Shown in pieces: positions 36,601-51,600 of a DNA stretch of 64,000 nucleotides (the stretch's first letter is position 1; each line of letters begins with the position of its first letter). Source of the DNA: Todiramphus chloris collaris. Its lineage: Eukaryota; Chordata; Aves; Coraciiformes; Alcedinidae. The DNA lies in NCBI GenBank assembly GCA_025345505.1, contig JANVCC010000073.1, forward strand, positions 2,636,053-2,700,052, in the 5' to 3' direction. The position numbers were made by a program, and so were the translations under genes. The notes under the pieces are model-generated. The model saw only the letters and a program-made list of their open reading frames with translations. It had not been told where the DNA came from and ran no database searches.

Positions 36601-39600
36601 TGTGATTTCAAACTTCCTATAAGAAGCCACAAAGATTGAACCTAAATCATTTAGATGCAGGTCTGTAAGTAGCTACGGCTTATCATTTTTAAGCTACTGG
36701 ATTTTAGAAGGCATTTAGCATGAGACAAAACCAGACAAAACAGAGGAACTTCCTTTCAGAACACTGATATAAAGAAGAAACAACACAGAGCAGACAGCAG
36801 TAAAGAACTAATTAGGAGTCACTAGACATAAAAGTTTGGGCTTCTTTATATACTGCTTTGAAGTACTATTAATGTAAGAAGGGGGGGGTGTTCTGGTTAT
36901 TTTGTTGTTTGTTGTTGTTGTTTTTCTAAATAAAACACAAAGATTTTACTCCTTTAGAGTAAAAGGGCAAAGGGGGCAGCCATTTAGGCATCCAATTATT
37001 ACTGAAGGTATCAGCAGAAGTGAAATTACTTCTACTGGTCCTTCAAAACTCTTTCCTTCTATAAATAAACCAAGTAGAGGCAATTAAAGAACAGAACTGG
37101 GGAGATGAAGTCAGGCTGACAGTTCATCCAGGAGATCACAAATGAATCTGAAGTCATTACGACAATACAGCGAATTAATTTCGTGTTGCTTAATTTGAGA
37201 CACAATTAATCCTTCTTGTAAAGAAACATGGGATAGTAAGCAGAATAGAAAAATAGAGCTTAAAAAGAGAAAAAAAACCCCAAAAACCAAATCCATCAGC
37301 AACAGACAAGTGGCTTAGGAATTACAAAAAACATAAGTATAATAAACTGGCACAACAGATTATATAGTACATTTTATAACCACAAGAAGGGAATACACGG
37401 TTCCAGCTTTAGACAAAACCCTACCAGCAGTGCCTTAAACATTCTCGTCTATGGAATTCAAGCCCTGATCATTTATTTTATGATTTTAAATAGTATTTAA
37501 AAGATGAGAATGGCTCCAGAGCTCAAAATCTGCTGCTGAGGAATCTGGCTGCATGTACACTCATGTTTTCTTTACCATAGTCTCTGTGGTATGTATGTGT
37601 ATGCTGTTTAGAAGTGTTGATATTCCAGTACCTTGATACATCAAAACTACAGGCTGCAGTGGCTTATTTCTGATAAAAGTGAACAGCACACCAGCCCACA
37701 GTAACATATTTGGGGATTGGGGTGTTTTTTTTTGTTTTATACTTCTCCTCAATTAAACAAATCCATGTTGTTATTGGGAAGATGCAAGTCCCCGAGACAG
37801 ATGGGTCAAGCCCCCAGTGAAAGCTGATGAAAAACACAGTCATTGGGAAAACCAAACTTGTGGGTTTTGAGAACAAAAGAAGAGAAGGAGAAATTGGCTC
37901 TTCCACAAAAGAGCCAATATTTGACAAATAACAGCTTCAGCTCGCAGAATGACAAAAGGAAACTGCAAGGCTGGGCAGCTTACACCATTACAGCTCAGTT
38001 TGGCACTCTCTCCCTCCAATCTTACAGTCAGTATCTTGTTTCTTGGAAGACTAAGACATTAAATCAATTACGGTTTATGTTTAGAAAAGGAGGAAGAGAG
38101 AAATGAATCAAAAGCTGAAGGTGGACTACTGTTAGGAGATGCAAATATTATTATTCCTCAAAAAAATATTTTTACATGCAACCAAGTGTTTTGCTACAAT
38201 TCAAGTTTCAAAGCTAAGGGAAATCTTACAAAGAAGAGAAAAAAAATACATCCGTAAAGCAAATAATACAACCTCAAAGCTCCCAACTATGTCAAAAAGC
38301 TCCCTTAAGTGACCATCAGTCTTGGTACCTGAGAGAACTGTGGGCACGTACCTGTCAAATGATCCAAGTAGTACTGGTAGAGCTTGCACTGAATAGGTGT
38401 CATTCGAACTTCGAGAACGTACTCGTATTTCGGTGGGAGGAACTTTGTTAATGCTGTGTAATCCTTCCTCTGTAATTTTACAAACAGTACTTCAGTCACA
38501 AACAAAACGGCTACCGAGAGCTTAAGAACTCCTGGCAGCTCGAACGACAAAGCACCATGCATAAATTACAATGATTCAGATGCTTTCCAACCACAAGGGG
38601 AAAAAAATACCCTGCTAACTGCAATCCAGTGACAGGCACTGTCTGCAGCAGCCCATCTTACCTAGGGAATGCAGTTGTCTAGGCAGAAGTGTATGTCCTG
38701 GCAACCCCATGTCCCAGCTCTAAGTCCTTGCAAAGATGACTGCGACTTCAGTAGCTGCTCTAGTAACTGTTTTTACATTGGTTTGTTGTACACATTAAAA
38801 CCTCTCTTTGTGAAGGTGTGGGTAAATCAAGCAGCTGATAGCAATGTTTGTATTGAGATGAACTCACACCCAGGTTGACCTTTCTCTGTTTCACAGTACA
38901 GAGATTCCAAATACTTGCATGGGGCAATGTAAAAATTACTTGTTTTCAGCCTTTAGGAACAGAGTTGTTTTCTTCTAAGGAAATTACACAGCAGCTGAAA
39001 TGACCAAGACAAGCTGCTCTCTACGGACAGGATCTGCTCTGCTCAGCGTGCTGTGAGAACACCCATCTGGACTCTGCCTGATGCTGCACAAACACAGGGT
39101 GTCAGTATGTGAGGACACAAAAGATTCACTTGGTTTTTATGTTCTTCTTCTCACTCTGTCTCTGTTTGTGCTCCTGTACTGCAGTATGGATGTGCAGAAT
39201 GACGTACGCTATCCTCTCCCTACTGCTGCTATTTCCAAGGCCATAATTTTGTGACAGGAGGCCCTTCACCAGCCCTACAACGCTGCCATAAACCCTTTTA
39301 TTTCTTTCAAGGAGAAAGAAGCATCTGGTTGTGGGACTGTGCCACTATGACCATTTCACCCAGTTCATGCCTGCTTGGCTGCTGACCCAACTACCAACAA
39401 CTGCACGGCTGGGAAGAGGCACTTGGTGCCTTCAGAGTGTCCCAGCTTCCACCAGGCTGCCAGTGCCTGGGTTTATAAAGCAGAAAAGCAGTTAGATCAT
39501 GCTGGTAGCACACAAAGTGCAAATACCACAGCAGGGTACCTCAAGAGCAAGGAATCCAACCCTCACTCTGCAAATCTAGGCAGTTTTAGTTTGGGGTTTT

Positions 39601-42600
39601 TTTTTTTCATCTGAGGTCTTTATGGTAAGAAGCTCTTCACCCTTTTGGACCAGATTTATTTTCCTTCTCTCCTTTTCCCCACTGTTCTGATTCCCACAGA
39701 TCAGACAAAATAGAGATTTGGAACCAAGTGACAAACTATGGATCACCAGTTTTCTGTGGAGTCTTTCAGGCAGCTGAGTTTTTAAATGTGTCTTCTCTGA
39801 AAGAATATGGAATTCAAAGAGACTACTTCAACATAACTGATGTCCTACTCCACCATATCATTTTCTACTCTTCTAGCAGGAAAAGAGTGATATTCTCTAA
39901 TATACCTATAAGGATCTACTGACATTTGGATAAAAGCTATTCAATTTTCTGTGTAATGCAGAGATCTAGTAATTAAGTGAAAATGCTTAAGTGAGAAGTA
40001 ATAGCTGGCTTCAGTAAAGCTCTCAAATAGCAAGTTTACAGGCCTCTCAGTGCTTTTATCAGAGGGAGATGAAAGAACTCCTCCTCCTCCCTGCTGCTAA
40101 CTTAAAGTAATTAGTTGCAGTACTACTCTTCTTACCTGAACACATCCAGCTAACATCTCATAGAGGATATGTGCACGCTTCTTCATTACTCTGACATCTA
40201 CCAGAGTGGAGTCTGCGCACTGACCGTTCTGAATTGGATTTATAAAGCGATTTCGGAATTCCTTAATTGACCCGAGCAAATTCTCCTTAATGAAGTTCAC
40301 CATGCAGTGATCTAGGACAAAAAGATCAGACTCGAGTTGTTCAAAATGGGAAGTACAGCACTGGAATTAATGCTAACAGAAAATAAAAGTGTCACAGTTA
40401 AAACTAAGAACTTTTCTGTTGAGCAAAGAAACTCCAAGCAACCCCAACATCTTCCAGCAAGGGCATCTTTAAATTGACACAAACTTCTGAATTGGGTGTC
40501 AGATTTAAACACAAAGTTTGAGGGCTGCTGTACACCAAAGCAATCGTATAACAAAATCACACTTGCAAAGATTTTCAATTAGATTCAAAAGCATATTAAT
40601 CAATAGGAATAAGCATCACAGCATGTTAACAAATAGGAGCAAATGTTACAAGCTAGTTTAGAATAAAATTCCCAAGACAGGAGCATAAATCACTGGGCAG
40701 TAAGCTCACTAAGAACACTGCTCTACAGTGGTTTAAAACAGTTTAAATCAATGTTGCTGCAAGACCTGGTCCACCCATTTCCCCTCTGAACATTCTCCCC
40801 CTTCCCCTTTTGACATGCTGAGCCTCATCTGAGCCTTCTGTTAGCCAGATCAAGGAACAATACAAAACCACAAAAATAAAATGCAAAACCAGACTGTTAG
40901 GGGATTTTTTTTTTCAGATACCGAAATGCAGCAAACAGCTTCACCATATCAAATTATTTCATTCTAACGAAATCTATATATTGCTGAAAGGCAAAAGTAT
41001 ACACCAGGAAATAAAAACTTCTCAAACCAGACAACTACTCACACTCTATAAGATTATTTTGCAGCGGTGTTCCTGTAAGAATTATTCTTCTCCTTGATCG
41101 AATAGAATTCATTGCCTTTGAAACAGCAGATGCTTCATTTTTCAGTATGTGCCCTTCATCACAAACTACAAAGTCAGGGCCTAAAAAGAAATAACATTAG
41201 AACTCTTCCATCTTTTACAACCATAAAGAAACCAGCAGCCTAAAGAATCCAAAACATGTTCTACTCATGTTATTAAGGGTTCTTTTTAACTTTTTTTTTT
41301 TTTTTTAATGTGTGGGTTTTGTGGTGGCTTTTCCAGCATCATTAAGGTTCTCAGCCTTTGCACAAGCATTCCCAGTAGCCATTCTGGTAAACGACAGGCT
41401 TGTAAAGTCTTCCTGGAAAGGATTAAATGCAGCTTTGTAATCTGTTTTTATATACCTGTGTGTGTGTGTATATATATCTCTCTATATTCTATCCATGCAG
41501 CTAGTGTGTTCACGTCTACATTGCCATTCACTCTGTCAAGGCTTCACAAAACTCCTCCTGACCTCCAGCTCAGGCTGCCATCTACTGGTGCTTGCTCAAT
41601 TTTACAGAAAAATCAAAAAATCAGGTAACTGGGAATTTTTCATGGAGGTGACAGGTTAGTATCACTAGGGGTAAACCAAGTAATCTAAAGTCTTATCTAA
41701 AATAAGGTGCGATAAAATGTGATTTGAATTACAGAAAAGTGAATTGCCACCTTGCAGGTAGAAGTCACCCCAGAAATGTCCTCAGGTTTCTTTCAGAAGA
41801 TAAACCCAAGGATTCCAGACTCGTTTTGGGCAAGTTGGATAAGAAATGTCAAAACCACACCACAAAACATTTCCCTGGTACGCAAAACAACTCTAAGAGA
41901 ATTATTAAATGTTACAATTGGGGGTTTCAGATAAATAATACCAAACTGGGCAGAACAGACTTACACACTCTAATGGTTTTCCAATCTGGGACAATTCCTG
42001 GAAGATCTTTGCTCGAAAGAAGAAAATATTCTAGGATCCAACTAGTAACTTAGAATAAATGTTTTACCTGATCTCAACCTGACCTCAACTCCAGTGTTAT
42101 CAGCCACGAAGTCAGCTGAAGTCCAAGTTTATGCACCTTTGGAAGATGCTACACAAATCCATCAGCTGGGTTCATCTACTCAGCTCTACACAGGATGGTA
42201 TTTGAGGTGGCAAAGGAGTATTGCCCAGCATGGACTAAGACTTACTAAGAACGGTTCTCCTCAGACTAACTTTAAAGTAAGTGCCTTGTAAAGGAGAAAA
42301 TTAACTCTAGAACAGTGATCAGCAAGACAGAATCAATTATATGCCTTTACAATCAATTATATGCCTACATCACTTGCATGATGTAATGCCAGTGCCAGTC
42401 ATCTTCCTCATGCCACTTTAAGCACCAAAAAGTGATTTGAATCTTTTATGTTAAAAGGAATCAAGATTTTTTTTCCCCCAAGCAGAGGAAAAAAAAAAAA
42501 AAAGGCTTTTTAATGAAGTCTAAAAGACAATTATGAAAATCCACATATGAATTCCAAACACACTCAGACTTGTCCAAGTCTACTGGCTTCTGAATTTTCA

Positions 42601-45600
42601 CGCCTTTCGCAGAAACATTTCCTCATATTATTTCATGATTTTTGTACCTTCCTCACTTTTCACAGCCCGCAAAACATTTGAGTGGCTACACGTGCAAAGC
42701 CTTCCTTTCATTTTAAGCAAACATCTCTTAATGCTGACAGATCCTTTTCTCTAGTCTTCATCCTAGTATTTCCTGAAGAGTAAGAGAGTTGTTCGTGCCA
42801 CGGATTTATTCTAGAACTGAAGCATTTGTAAGGCTTTGCAACATCTCCCCACCAGATGTGACAGCCTGCACATTCATATATCATTCTCAGAAATAGATTT
42901 GGTCTAGTACATTATGTTTACAATAAGAATCAAAGTATATTAGAGGATAGTCAAGTCTTAATGACAGACAGCAGTGAAACTTGTGCAGACACCCCAGAAA
43001 TCTGTTCCGGTGAAGACTGTGATTGATTAACATGAAGTGGTTAGTTAAAAACAACAACAAACCAGCCCACCTCAAAAACTGATGTTTAGTATAAGTGAAT
43101 GATATTAAAAATATGAAAAAAAACCCCTATCCTAGTAAAATGATTCATAGTTTATTTGGCAGGCATGCAGCATTGGTATCTTGAACTAACATCTTGGCTA
43201 CAATTCAGTGGCAGGGATTTTCATAAATTTGTGGTTTTTTCCCTTGTTCTTCAAAAAGATGAATGCAGTTCATTATGGACAGAACACTTCTCAAAATATT
43301 ATAAAGGAATGTAAAAATTAAATGGACCTGAAGGGATCATTTAATCCATTTTCTTCATCTGAGATAAGAGTTATAAGAAGGGGATACATCCTCCCTGACA
43401 CAACTAGGAAACTGCATAACCTCTCTCTTCTTCCTTGGTGGGAAATTTGTCACTTCAGTTGTCTTTTTTCTAGCCTGAAAAGCCTTACTCCTTCAATCTC
43501 TCCTCAAAGACCAGTCTTCTTCTTCTTATCCTTCTGGCTGCATTGCAGATGGCAATATAGGGATATATATAAAATATACTCAGTGATAGATATATAGATA
43601 TACACAGAGTTCTCCTTTTCCCTTCAAGTCTACAAGTGCCTGAGTTTGCTTTATACAGCTGCCAATTAGAGAGCAGTTTCCAAGTTAAACAGTCATGGAA
43701 TTTTTATTAGTAGCAACAAGGAAAAAACCTAAATAAATGCAAAGTTATTGAAATGCTGCAAGCAAAGCACAACGGCTATCAATAAAACAAATACATATCA
43801 ATAAAACTGCATTTCATCAGTCACACAAAGCATTATGGGAAACCATTTGTTGCTCTGCCTGCGTATAGAATCCTGCCATTACTTCACATAGCAGAGCTAG
43901 TTAATTAATGAAATCACTTCTCCACCCATAAACTTTGGCTAAACCTTCCCTTTCTGGTCCCCTCTTCTGCAGCACACAGTGCAATATATAAGCTTCTACT
44001 ACAGAATATGTCTACCCCAGCAGTATTCATTTTAACCAGACACATAACGTTAAATTATCACTCAAATACTGAATTTGCAACTTTTTTTAATTAAAATTGC
44101 TCCCAGAGGCAAAGGTTTTCCCATTTCCAGTCACAGCAGTAAGCCAGCACACAGCTTCATCGCTCTTTTACTGGCAGCTTGCTCTGTTGCCCATGCTGTG
44201 ATTGAGGAAGATGGCAAGAAACAGATAATGGTCATTGCAAGATCATTTCTCCTCCATTTAGCCAATCCAAAGGTCTCCAAAAATTAACAGATAGCAACAG
44301 ATGAACACTTCTGTCTTCTTGTAATGAGTGAAAATAGAGAAAGATTTGAAGCAACATAAAAATAATTACTGAGTTACTTCAAGGGTAGTTTTCTGAATGG
44401 TGTGATTCCATCCTACAAACCAACTGTTCCGAGAAGAGGATAAAAGAGGGAGTTCCACGTTGATAGGAAATTACTCAAAACCTACAAGGCCCCACGTGCT
44501 GCAGTTTCTGAACTTGATTGTATTGTCCAGTATTTTTGAAGTATTTTTGAAGTTACATAAATAAAATCCACTGAGGAAGGGACAATACTACTATAAAAAT
44601 ACACGGGATCAATCCCTTGATTTAGCCTCCCTTACACTTTCTACAAGGGGGGGGAAACCAAAGACAAAAATCAATCACTAAGAGTGTGTAACAGTTTTCA
44701 TCACTGCACCAGAACATGACCCACTGAGTACAAAGCTGCTGTCCTGTCAGGCTGCTGTCCCATCACCACTACTTCAAGATAGCAGCTCACACCTTTTCTT
44801 CTCCTAGCTTGGACTTTCCTGGCAACCTTCTCAGCAAATGCAATACCCTGAGCAAATCAGACACAGAACAAGACTGCACGGGGTCATCCCCCTCTCCTTT
44901 TGTTAACTGGTTTTTGGTTTGTGGTTTGTTTGGGGTTTTTTTAACTAACTGCAGCATTAACAGGAGTCAGAAAACCCACTGACAAGAAGTGCATTTTCTT
45001 CATCGCTTAAATAATGCGCGTGACTTCAATACCACCACAAAAAGTTCATCAGCTCCTGTACTGGAGCTTCCCCAACTCCACAGCAACTATGTGATTTAGA
45101 CACACAGGCAGAAAATTAATTAATGTTTTGGCTTTTCAAACAGGCTTTCTGCAGAGCTGGAGATGCCAGTTCCATTTGGCCAATGTCAATAATCACAACA
45201 TTATTTTCCCATTAAAAGAATCCCTTTGTTAGAGCAATATTCACAGCCCTACAATTATTTCAAACTTCACAAAGCCAAGCTCAACAAGTCCAAATATAAA
45301 CTAGACCAATGCTGTATTTCATCAGAAAGGAAAAAAATAAAGGAAAAACAAAAGCAAACAAACAAAACACCCAGAAAATTAACCAGGATCGAGAAACCTG
45401 AAGTCCAGCCAGATAAGTAAAAGCCAAGAAAATATATCTCCACAATCAAAGAAGCCATTTACCCTCCCCTATCATATCAGCATTCTCAGCTTAAAGAGAA
45501 ATATCAAAGTTACAGCCAAGGTGCCTTTTAAAAGCAGTTTTTCAGGTATACTGCATGCTGCATAACTATGCTTTCAGATAGCAGTTGCTGATCAGAACTT

Positions 45601-48600
45601 TCAAGAAAATTTTGCTATTTTGGTGAAACCTACTAAAACTTTTAGTTATTTTTTGGTGATCACCTGATAGACTGATTGTATCAACTTGGACTATTTTCAC
45701 CTGCTTACAGAAGTTTGTTTAGTTCAGCTCAGCTTAAAGCAGACATCCTTTTCTTAGACTGAAAAAAAAAACGAATCAAGTGCTTTATCTCCAGTCAATT
45801 CATTAGCACTCAATTAACACTTGCTCGTTCAGACTTCTGAGGTACATTCTCCATTATTTTTCACATGCAGCTGCTTCCTTAGAGATAGATGTTCTATCAA
45901 GGATAAAGCAGTTTGTGGCTTTAACAAATTAGCAGATTAAAATAACCTTAGGTTCTCAACAGTCAATTACTTTGCAAAGAAAGCAGGGCTAACAAAAAAA
46001 CCCCAAGTTATTAGGAAAATTTTCCAGCGTATATTCCTGTGGTCACTTCTGGTTTGGATCTAACAGCCAAGATTGTTGCAAAAGTCTGTTTAGAAAAGCA
46101 GGTGGGGTAGCTTCTGAACAACCATTTCTGCAACTCAGCAAAAGCCAACAAAGAAAATGTGATAAATCTCAGTAATGTTTAAAATTACCTGTTAACAGGT
46201 TTCCATTTGCAAGATTATTTACTTCATGTACATAAATCAGAAAGTACAAAACATATTATGTACACTTGTATCAATTGTCACTTACCTGGGTCAACTAAAG
46301 CTTTATTAAATATTTCTTTAAGTTTTCTACTCTTCACATTCCTGCCTTGCGCAAGATTGCGATACATCTCATAGCCTATTATCATCACACCTCCTTCATC
46401 TTGCCAACGCTGGAGCATGTAGCTTCTCTCTTGAGGGCGTTTCACAGTTGCTAGCTCACAGACCTTTCAAAGGAGGGAAAAACATGCCTGAATTTCTCTG
46501 AAAATACCAAAGCACTGGTGCAACTGAAATACCCAAGTCTTACTAACGCAAGTAGATTTTTCGCATACTTAAAGCGCATTCTTTAACTCGGGTTGTGAGT
46601 TGTATTTCCCAGTTACATAAATCATGCAGTTATTTCATTTTTAAGAACTTTTTTTTTTAAGCCTTATACCTCCAGTCTCTCGTCATCTTCTAAACCTTCT
46701 TGCCATTTTTCAAACTCATTCAACCAGTTCAAGGCAGTGTTCAGCGGGCACACTACCAGAGCTGTCCGAAAATCCAGCTTGTCACACAGCAGGACTGTGT
46801 GAAGAAAACTTACTACCTACATGGGGAAAAAACAGACAAAATGCCAAATAAAACAGAGTATTAAACATTAGGGAAAAAAAAGCACACGAGTATATATTCA
46901 CCTATAGAAGTTAGCAACAAGTCTTTCTGTTTAACTCACCGCTTAAAAATTAATACATAGATATTTTGAAGTCATACACTTCTTATTCTAAGTTACACAG
47001 CTGCATACAGCCTACAGATTCTGAGATACAGGCAGCTGGGAATTGTGCCAGAGAGCTGAATAATTCCAGAAATAAGGAACCTTCCCTTTACATTTTGCCA
47101 ATCATTTTCATAAACCATTTCTATTAGGTCATTTTTAAGCTTTCTCCCAGTACTTGCCCTAAACATTAAGTAAGTTCATCTCTTTGGACTTTATAAACGT
47201 ATCGAGTGTCTTGAAAGTGAACTTCAGTCCTAAATCAATGTGTTCAGCTTGACATATTGACAAATTCTCTCAGAAGACCTCAGAAGCAGGTCGCTGAAAT
47301 GCTTTCCAAGTAGCCAGACTGGCTCTGCGTTGCAGATGATAACGCAGCCCTGAAGCCAGGGAAAAACCACTGAAATCTTTTTGATGTCACTCTGTGTTTC
47401 TGCTGAGCTGCCTGGTTTTGAGGAGTAGCAAATAAAGATGGGACTCCAGGTAATCTGTGAAAAACTGGAAGCAGAAGAGTCAATGATCCCAAGGCAGATC
47501 CAGCTCTCACCCCACTTCTAATGGTGAAGACTGCACTGTAATCCATGTAACTGCAGAAGACCCAGAAGGTTCTTTCTGGATTAAATCCTGATGTCTGGCA
47601 GCTCTGATTTAATACACCATACAAAGTAATATCAAACTGCATGACTATGCTTGGAGCACTGGGCAACAAACTGCTTTTAGATGCTGCAACACAAAAGGAA
47701 TTACTAGTGGGTTTGTGATCCAGACAAAAGCATCTCGTGTTCAGATGCAAAAAAAAACTATTTAGGAAGACTCATCGTAAAAGTCCTGTGTCCCAGGCAG
47801 CCAGCAAGTCCCTAATTGCCTTATTTCCCTGATCCTTTACTGACATTCTTCTCTGCAAAGTCTGCCAAAAGTTATCTCTGATGTTGCTCTTTTAAGAGCT
47901 AAACAAAGGCACTGCAGAGCACAGCACCTTCTGCTGTGAAGTACTTCATCAAACTATAAAATGTAAGTGTACAAAGTCACCTAGACTGCATTGTTACATT
48001 AAAGCAGCACAGCTGGGCAAGACCTTGAGGATCTCCAGTAAAAAGGTGTAATTAACCTGTGAAGAACCCCAACGCCTAAGCTGGAATTAAACACATAAAA
48101 ACATAGCCTTCAAAGGTGATTTTCAATGTATGTATGAAAGTCCTCTTCTATAGGGTTGCAGACTGGCCAAATATTACGTCACCCACCACAGCTTCCATAT
48201 ACAAAGCAACCACAACCAACCAAGACTGCAGCATCTTGGTTCACCTAAACAGTGAATGACCTCAGGCCTTCTGATCATCTACAGCTCAGTGTTACACACA
48301 AAAAAAAAAACAAACCTGCAACTCCATGAAAATCTCCAAAAATCAGAAACCCACAAAAAGCAAGCTGCCCTTGATTCCCACCAGCCTGGTCTTTGCAGGG
48401 TTCTAAAGAAACTGAAGATGTTAGGCCAGCCTGAGTGCTCCACGACTACATCCTGAGAAGAAAATTCTAAGGATCAGAAGTGCTAAATTATATGTCAGCA
48501 TTAGCTCAGAGGAGAGCAGGATCAGGCATTTCTCATGTAACTTCACTTTCTGAAGAATCCCGGGTAGCAGGGGTTTAGAGGGAAGACCCAAAAAGAAGGA

Positions 48601-51600
48601 CGCCATCTGACCCAGTGAGGTGTAGCTAATGCCAAGATACCTCCTGCTAGATTCTGTCTGAAGATTTTTCTCTTGGAGCACATTTCAAGCCTCTAAAAAT
48701 AATAATGAGAGACTTCCAGCCAAGCCACATCAGCTTCCTAGCAGCACCCCAGTGTGCTGACTACACCAAACACCAACTACCAAGGCAGAGGTGAGCGCTA
48801 CGGAGCAAAAACTACTGACACACCTCATTCTAACCATCCAGCTGTCAAAGACTTAACTGCCTGTCAACAGGATCTTACAGCACTTTGTGTGCCAAGTGAC
48901 TGACAAGGTTGTAAAGCTGGCTGTTGTCACTGGCTGACTAGAGCACAGAAGCACTGAGGTATCTTTCCTCCAGCCTGGAATTCCAGGACGTTGATATACT
49001 GACCTCTCTACGAATGAACACCTCTTGAGCCTTCAGGTCAGGTGACAGGGCTTCCCAATCCAATGGGAAAGCTTCTACCACAACTGACCAAGATGGAAGA
49101 GGATGGTGAAATGGCATTTCCTCACAGATGCTTTGAGGATCCCATCCTCACTGTAGGAAGAAAATAACTTCTTTGAGAACCATCGTCACCAGGCCAAAGC
49201 GACTGCACTCCAGGGAATGAGGAAAGTGCATCCATATTTGGAGCATATGAAGAAAGAATTTAGAATGAAGTACTGTGCAAGTGTTGGCTGCTAACGTGAT
49301 CTAGACTTGCTGGTCACAAACTCACAGGAGTACTAGGCAGATCTCCTGGCAAGTGAATTTATAGTGAAGAATTGCTCCTAGCACCAGAAGGGCTTGATTG
49401 ATCCCAAGCTGGAATCAGTTCTGATCAATTCCAATGCCTGCAGAAGCTGCAAGTTAGCTTTCTAAAGATTCTGCTTGAGCCAGAGATCAAAAAGGTTCAT
49501 TGTAACTCATTTCACTAGGCAGTTGTCCTGATAAAGGCATGGGAATATGTGGCCCCTCCAGAAATGAGGGAACAGCATCAGTGAAGGCCAACAACAGGGA
49601 GGCTGAAGTAGCCCTGCTTTCCTGCGGGCCTTTCAAGAACAGATCAAGGTTGTAACCCTCCTTCCTTCTTCAGAGTTCTCAAAAATTTCCCTTTCTCTTT
49701 CCCAGAATCAGAGGGAAAGGTTCTTCTGGCAAATGACTTCTACTAAAGGAGTTCTTGGGAGCAGAGCGGGCAGCAGAGCAGCAAGATGGGCAGCGTTTGC
49801 AGTGATGCTACATCTGGATAAACACAACCCCTAAATTTATACAGGCAGATGCAGCTTGCTTGTTTTCAAGTACACACGAAAGGAAATGGAACACTCCTGA
49901 CTACCCTGAAAGGGTACAAGCATGAGAACTGAGATGCAAGGAATTCAAGAAAACTGTGTTTGATCTTTTACCTCTAATGAAGGACAAAGGCATAAGCTTC
50001 TCCTGAAGCCTGGAATCATTAGAGGCTCAAGAAAGAGACCTACGAACATCGCTCTTCCAGCAAGTGCTTGGGTGATGAATTTCAGAAGAAAAAAAACTTA
50101 AGATGAGGATTGAGCTTCATATTCTGAAGACTAACAGAAATGGTAAGTAGTTCACCATGTGACTTTTAACACGGCAGAAGAGCCACTTGTATCAGACCAA
50201 GAAACATGATAATCTTTTTTTTGAGAAACAGTACAATACTCCGTTTTGAAGATTTTTTTCAAGCAGTCTTCAGCAGTGTAAAGGAGAAGGAACATGCACT
50301 GAAATAACAATGCAGGCTTGAACCTGCAGATCTCAGGAAGCAAAGAATTGTAAAGCTGAAGAAAAGAAAGAAAGAAATGAAAAAAGGGGTTGGAAGTATG
50401 CCCTGCAGTCAACTGGGAAGGCAAGGAAAGCTTCTAATCTTAACTGTTTGCGATGCACAGTGACCCAAAAATATGAATGTACATATGGTCGACTACTGAA
50501 ATAGAAAACAAGTGCCCCCTGTCCCTCAACCTAGTAGAGTCTAAATTGTAGCAAAACATTATTTATACTAAATCTTAACACAGCTGACTTCAAGCACTAA
50601 AAGCTTGGCATAAAAAATCAAAACAAAACCAAAAAACAACAGCAAAACAACCCTGATAAATCTCTACTTTATCGGTGCAATAAAAAAAATTGAAAAGCCA
50701 CTGAGAAAAATTAAGGAGCAACGTAAGAAAAGCTGCATTTCTTGTTCAGAGTTGAGAGGGAGTTACAGACTACTTACAATTAACTATGACCTTTTCCCAA
50801 CAATATCAATGAATACCCCATTTCATTTTGGTATTTCTGAAGTGAAAAAAGAACAAGTGTGTATCATAACTCTCACAGCTGTATAGTACAAAACACCATT
50901 TCTTTCCCAAGACCTCTTCACAAAGCATCAAATCACTGCCTAGGAAATAGTAAGTTTTACCACATTCTAAAAGTCATTACAATTGGCTTGTGCTGGATCA
51001 GCTTTTGAGAGCAAGCTACAGGTTAGAAAACAAGATGACTTTTATTCCTTACCTGTAATGTTTTCCCCAGACCCATACAGTGAGCAAGAATGCATCCAGA
51101 ACCAGGAGAGGACTTGGTTTTCTTTACAGATTCACAACAGCAATCCCACATGAACTGAACACCTGAAGGAAATGATTAAAAACTTTCTTAATAAACATTC
51201 ATTTTAATAAAGTTCACCTGATAAGAGATAGCTGTGATCACTCTAAGATGTCTTAGAAGAGCAGTGCTCCATAGAATTCCTGAGTCATTTCTGTTCAGTG
51301 GGCTCTATGTGGGATGATCTTGGTCTTGAACTTAATTGTAGGCGCAGTTTTCACTGAAGATGAGGCAAGTGGGTTAGAAAATATTGCTGTGCAGACTTGC
51401 AGATGGCTGTGATCTCGGGGACAGGGAGGAAAGAGGAGCCAGAACAAAAAGTGGCAAGGACTTCAGGAAAAGACTAAAATGATCCTGGTAAATTCCAATT
51501 TATATGAAACCAACTAGAAGAAATTCTGCCGTGACAGATGAGATGTGAAATTCTATGCTTATAGAGGAAAAAAAAATCAAGAACTGTGACAGCAGAAAAA

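Larger units (their letters stand above)
41181..46285 (-). other. ATRX: ATRX intron 19 (5.1 kb)
   Basis: This AT-rich intron has a (TG)n(TA)n stretch at 41457-41478, a 20-bp-period duplication of AATCAATTATATGCCT (42331-42366) and an old, diverged CR1-like segment at 43318-43545. No conserved frame was recognised. Confidence 0.8.

Noticed and set aside
47280..47750. 156-codon - strand frame in ATRX intron 17
   Set aside because: No similarity to ATRX or any family I recognise, and exon joins on both sides are complete without it.
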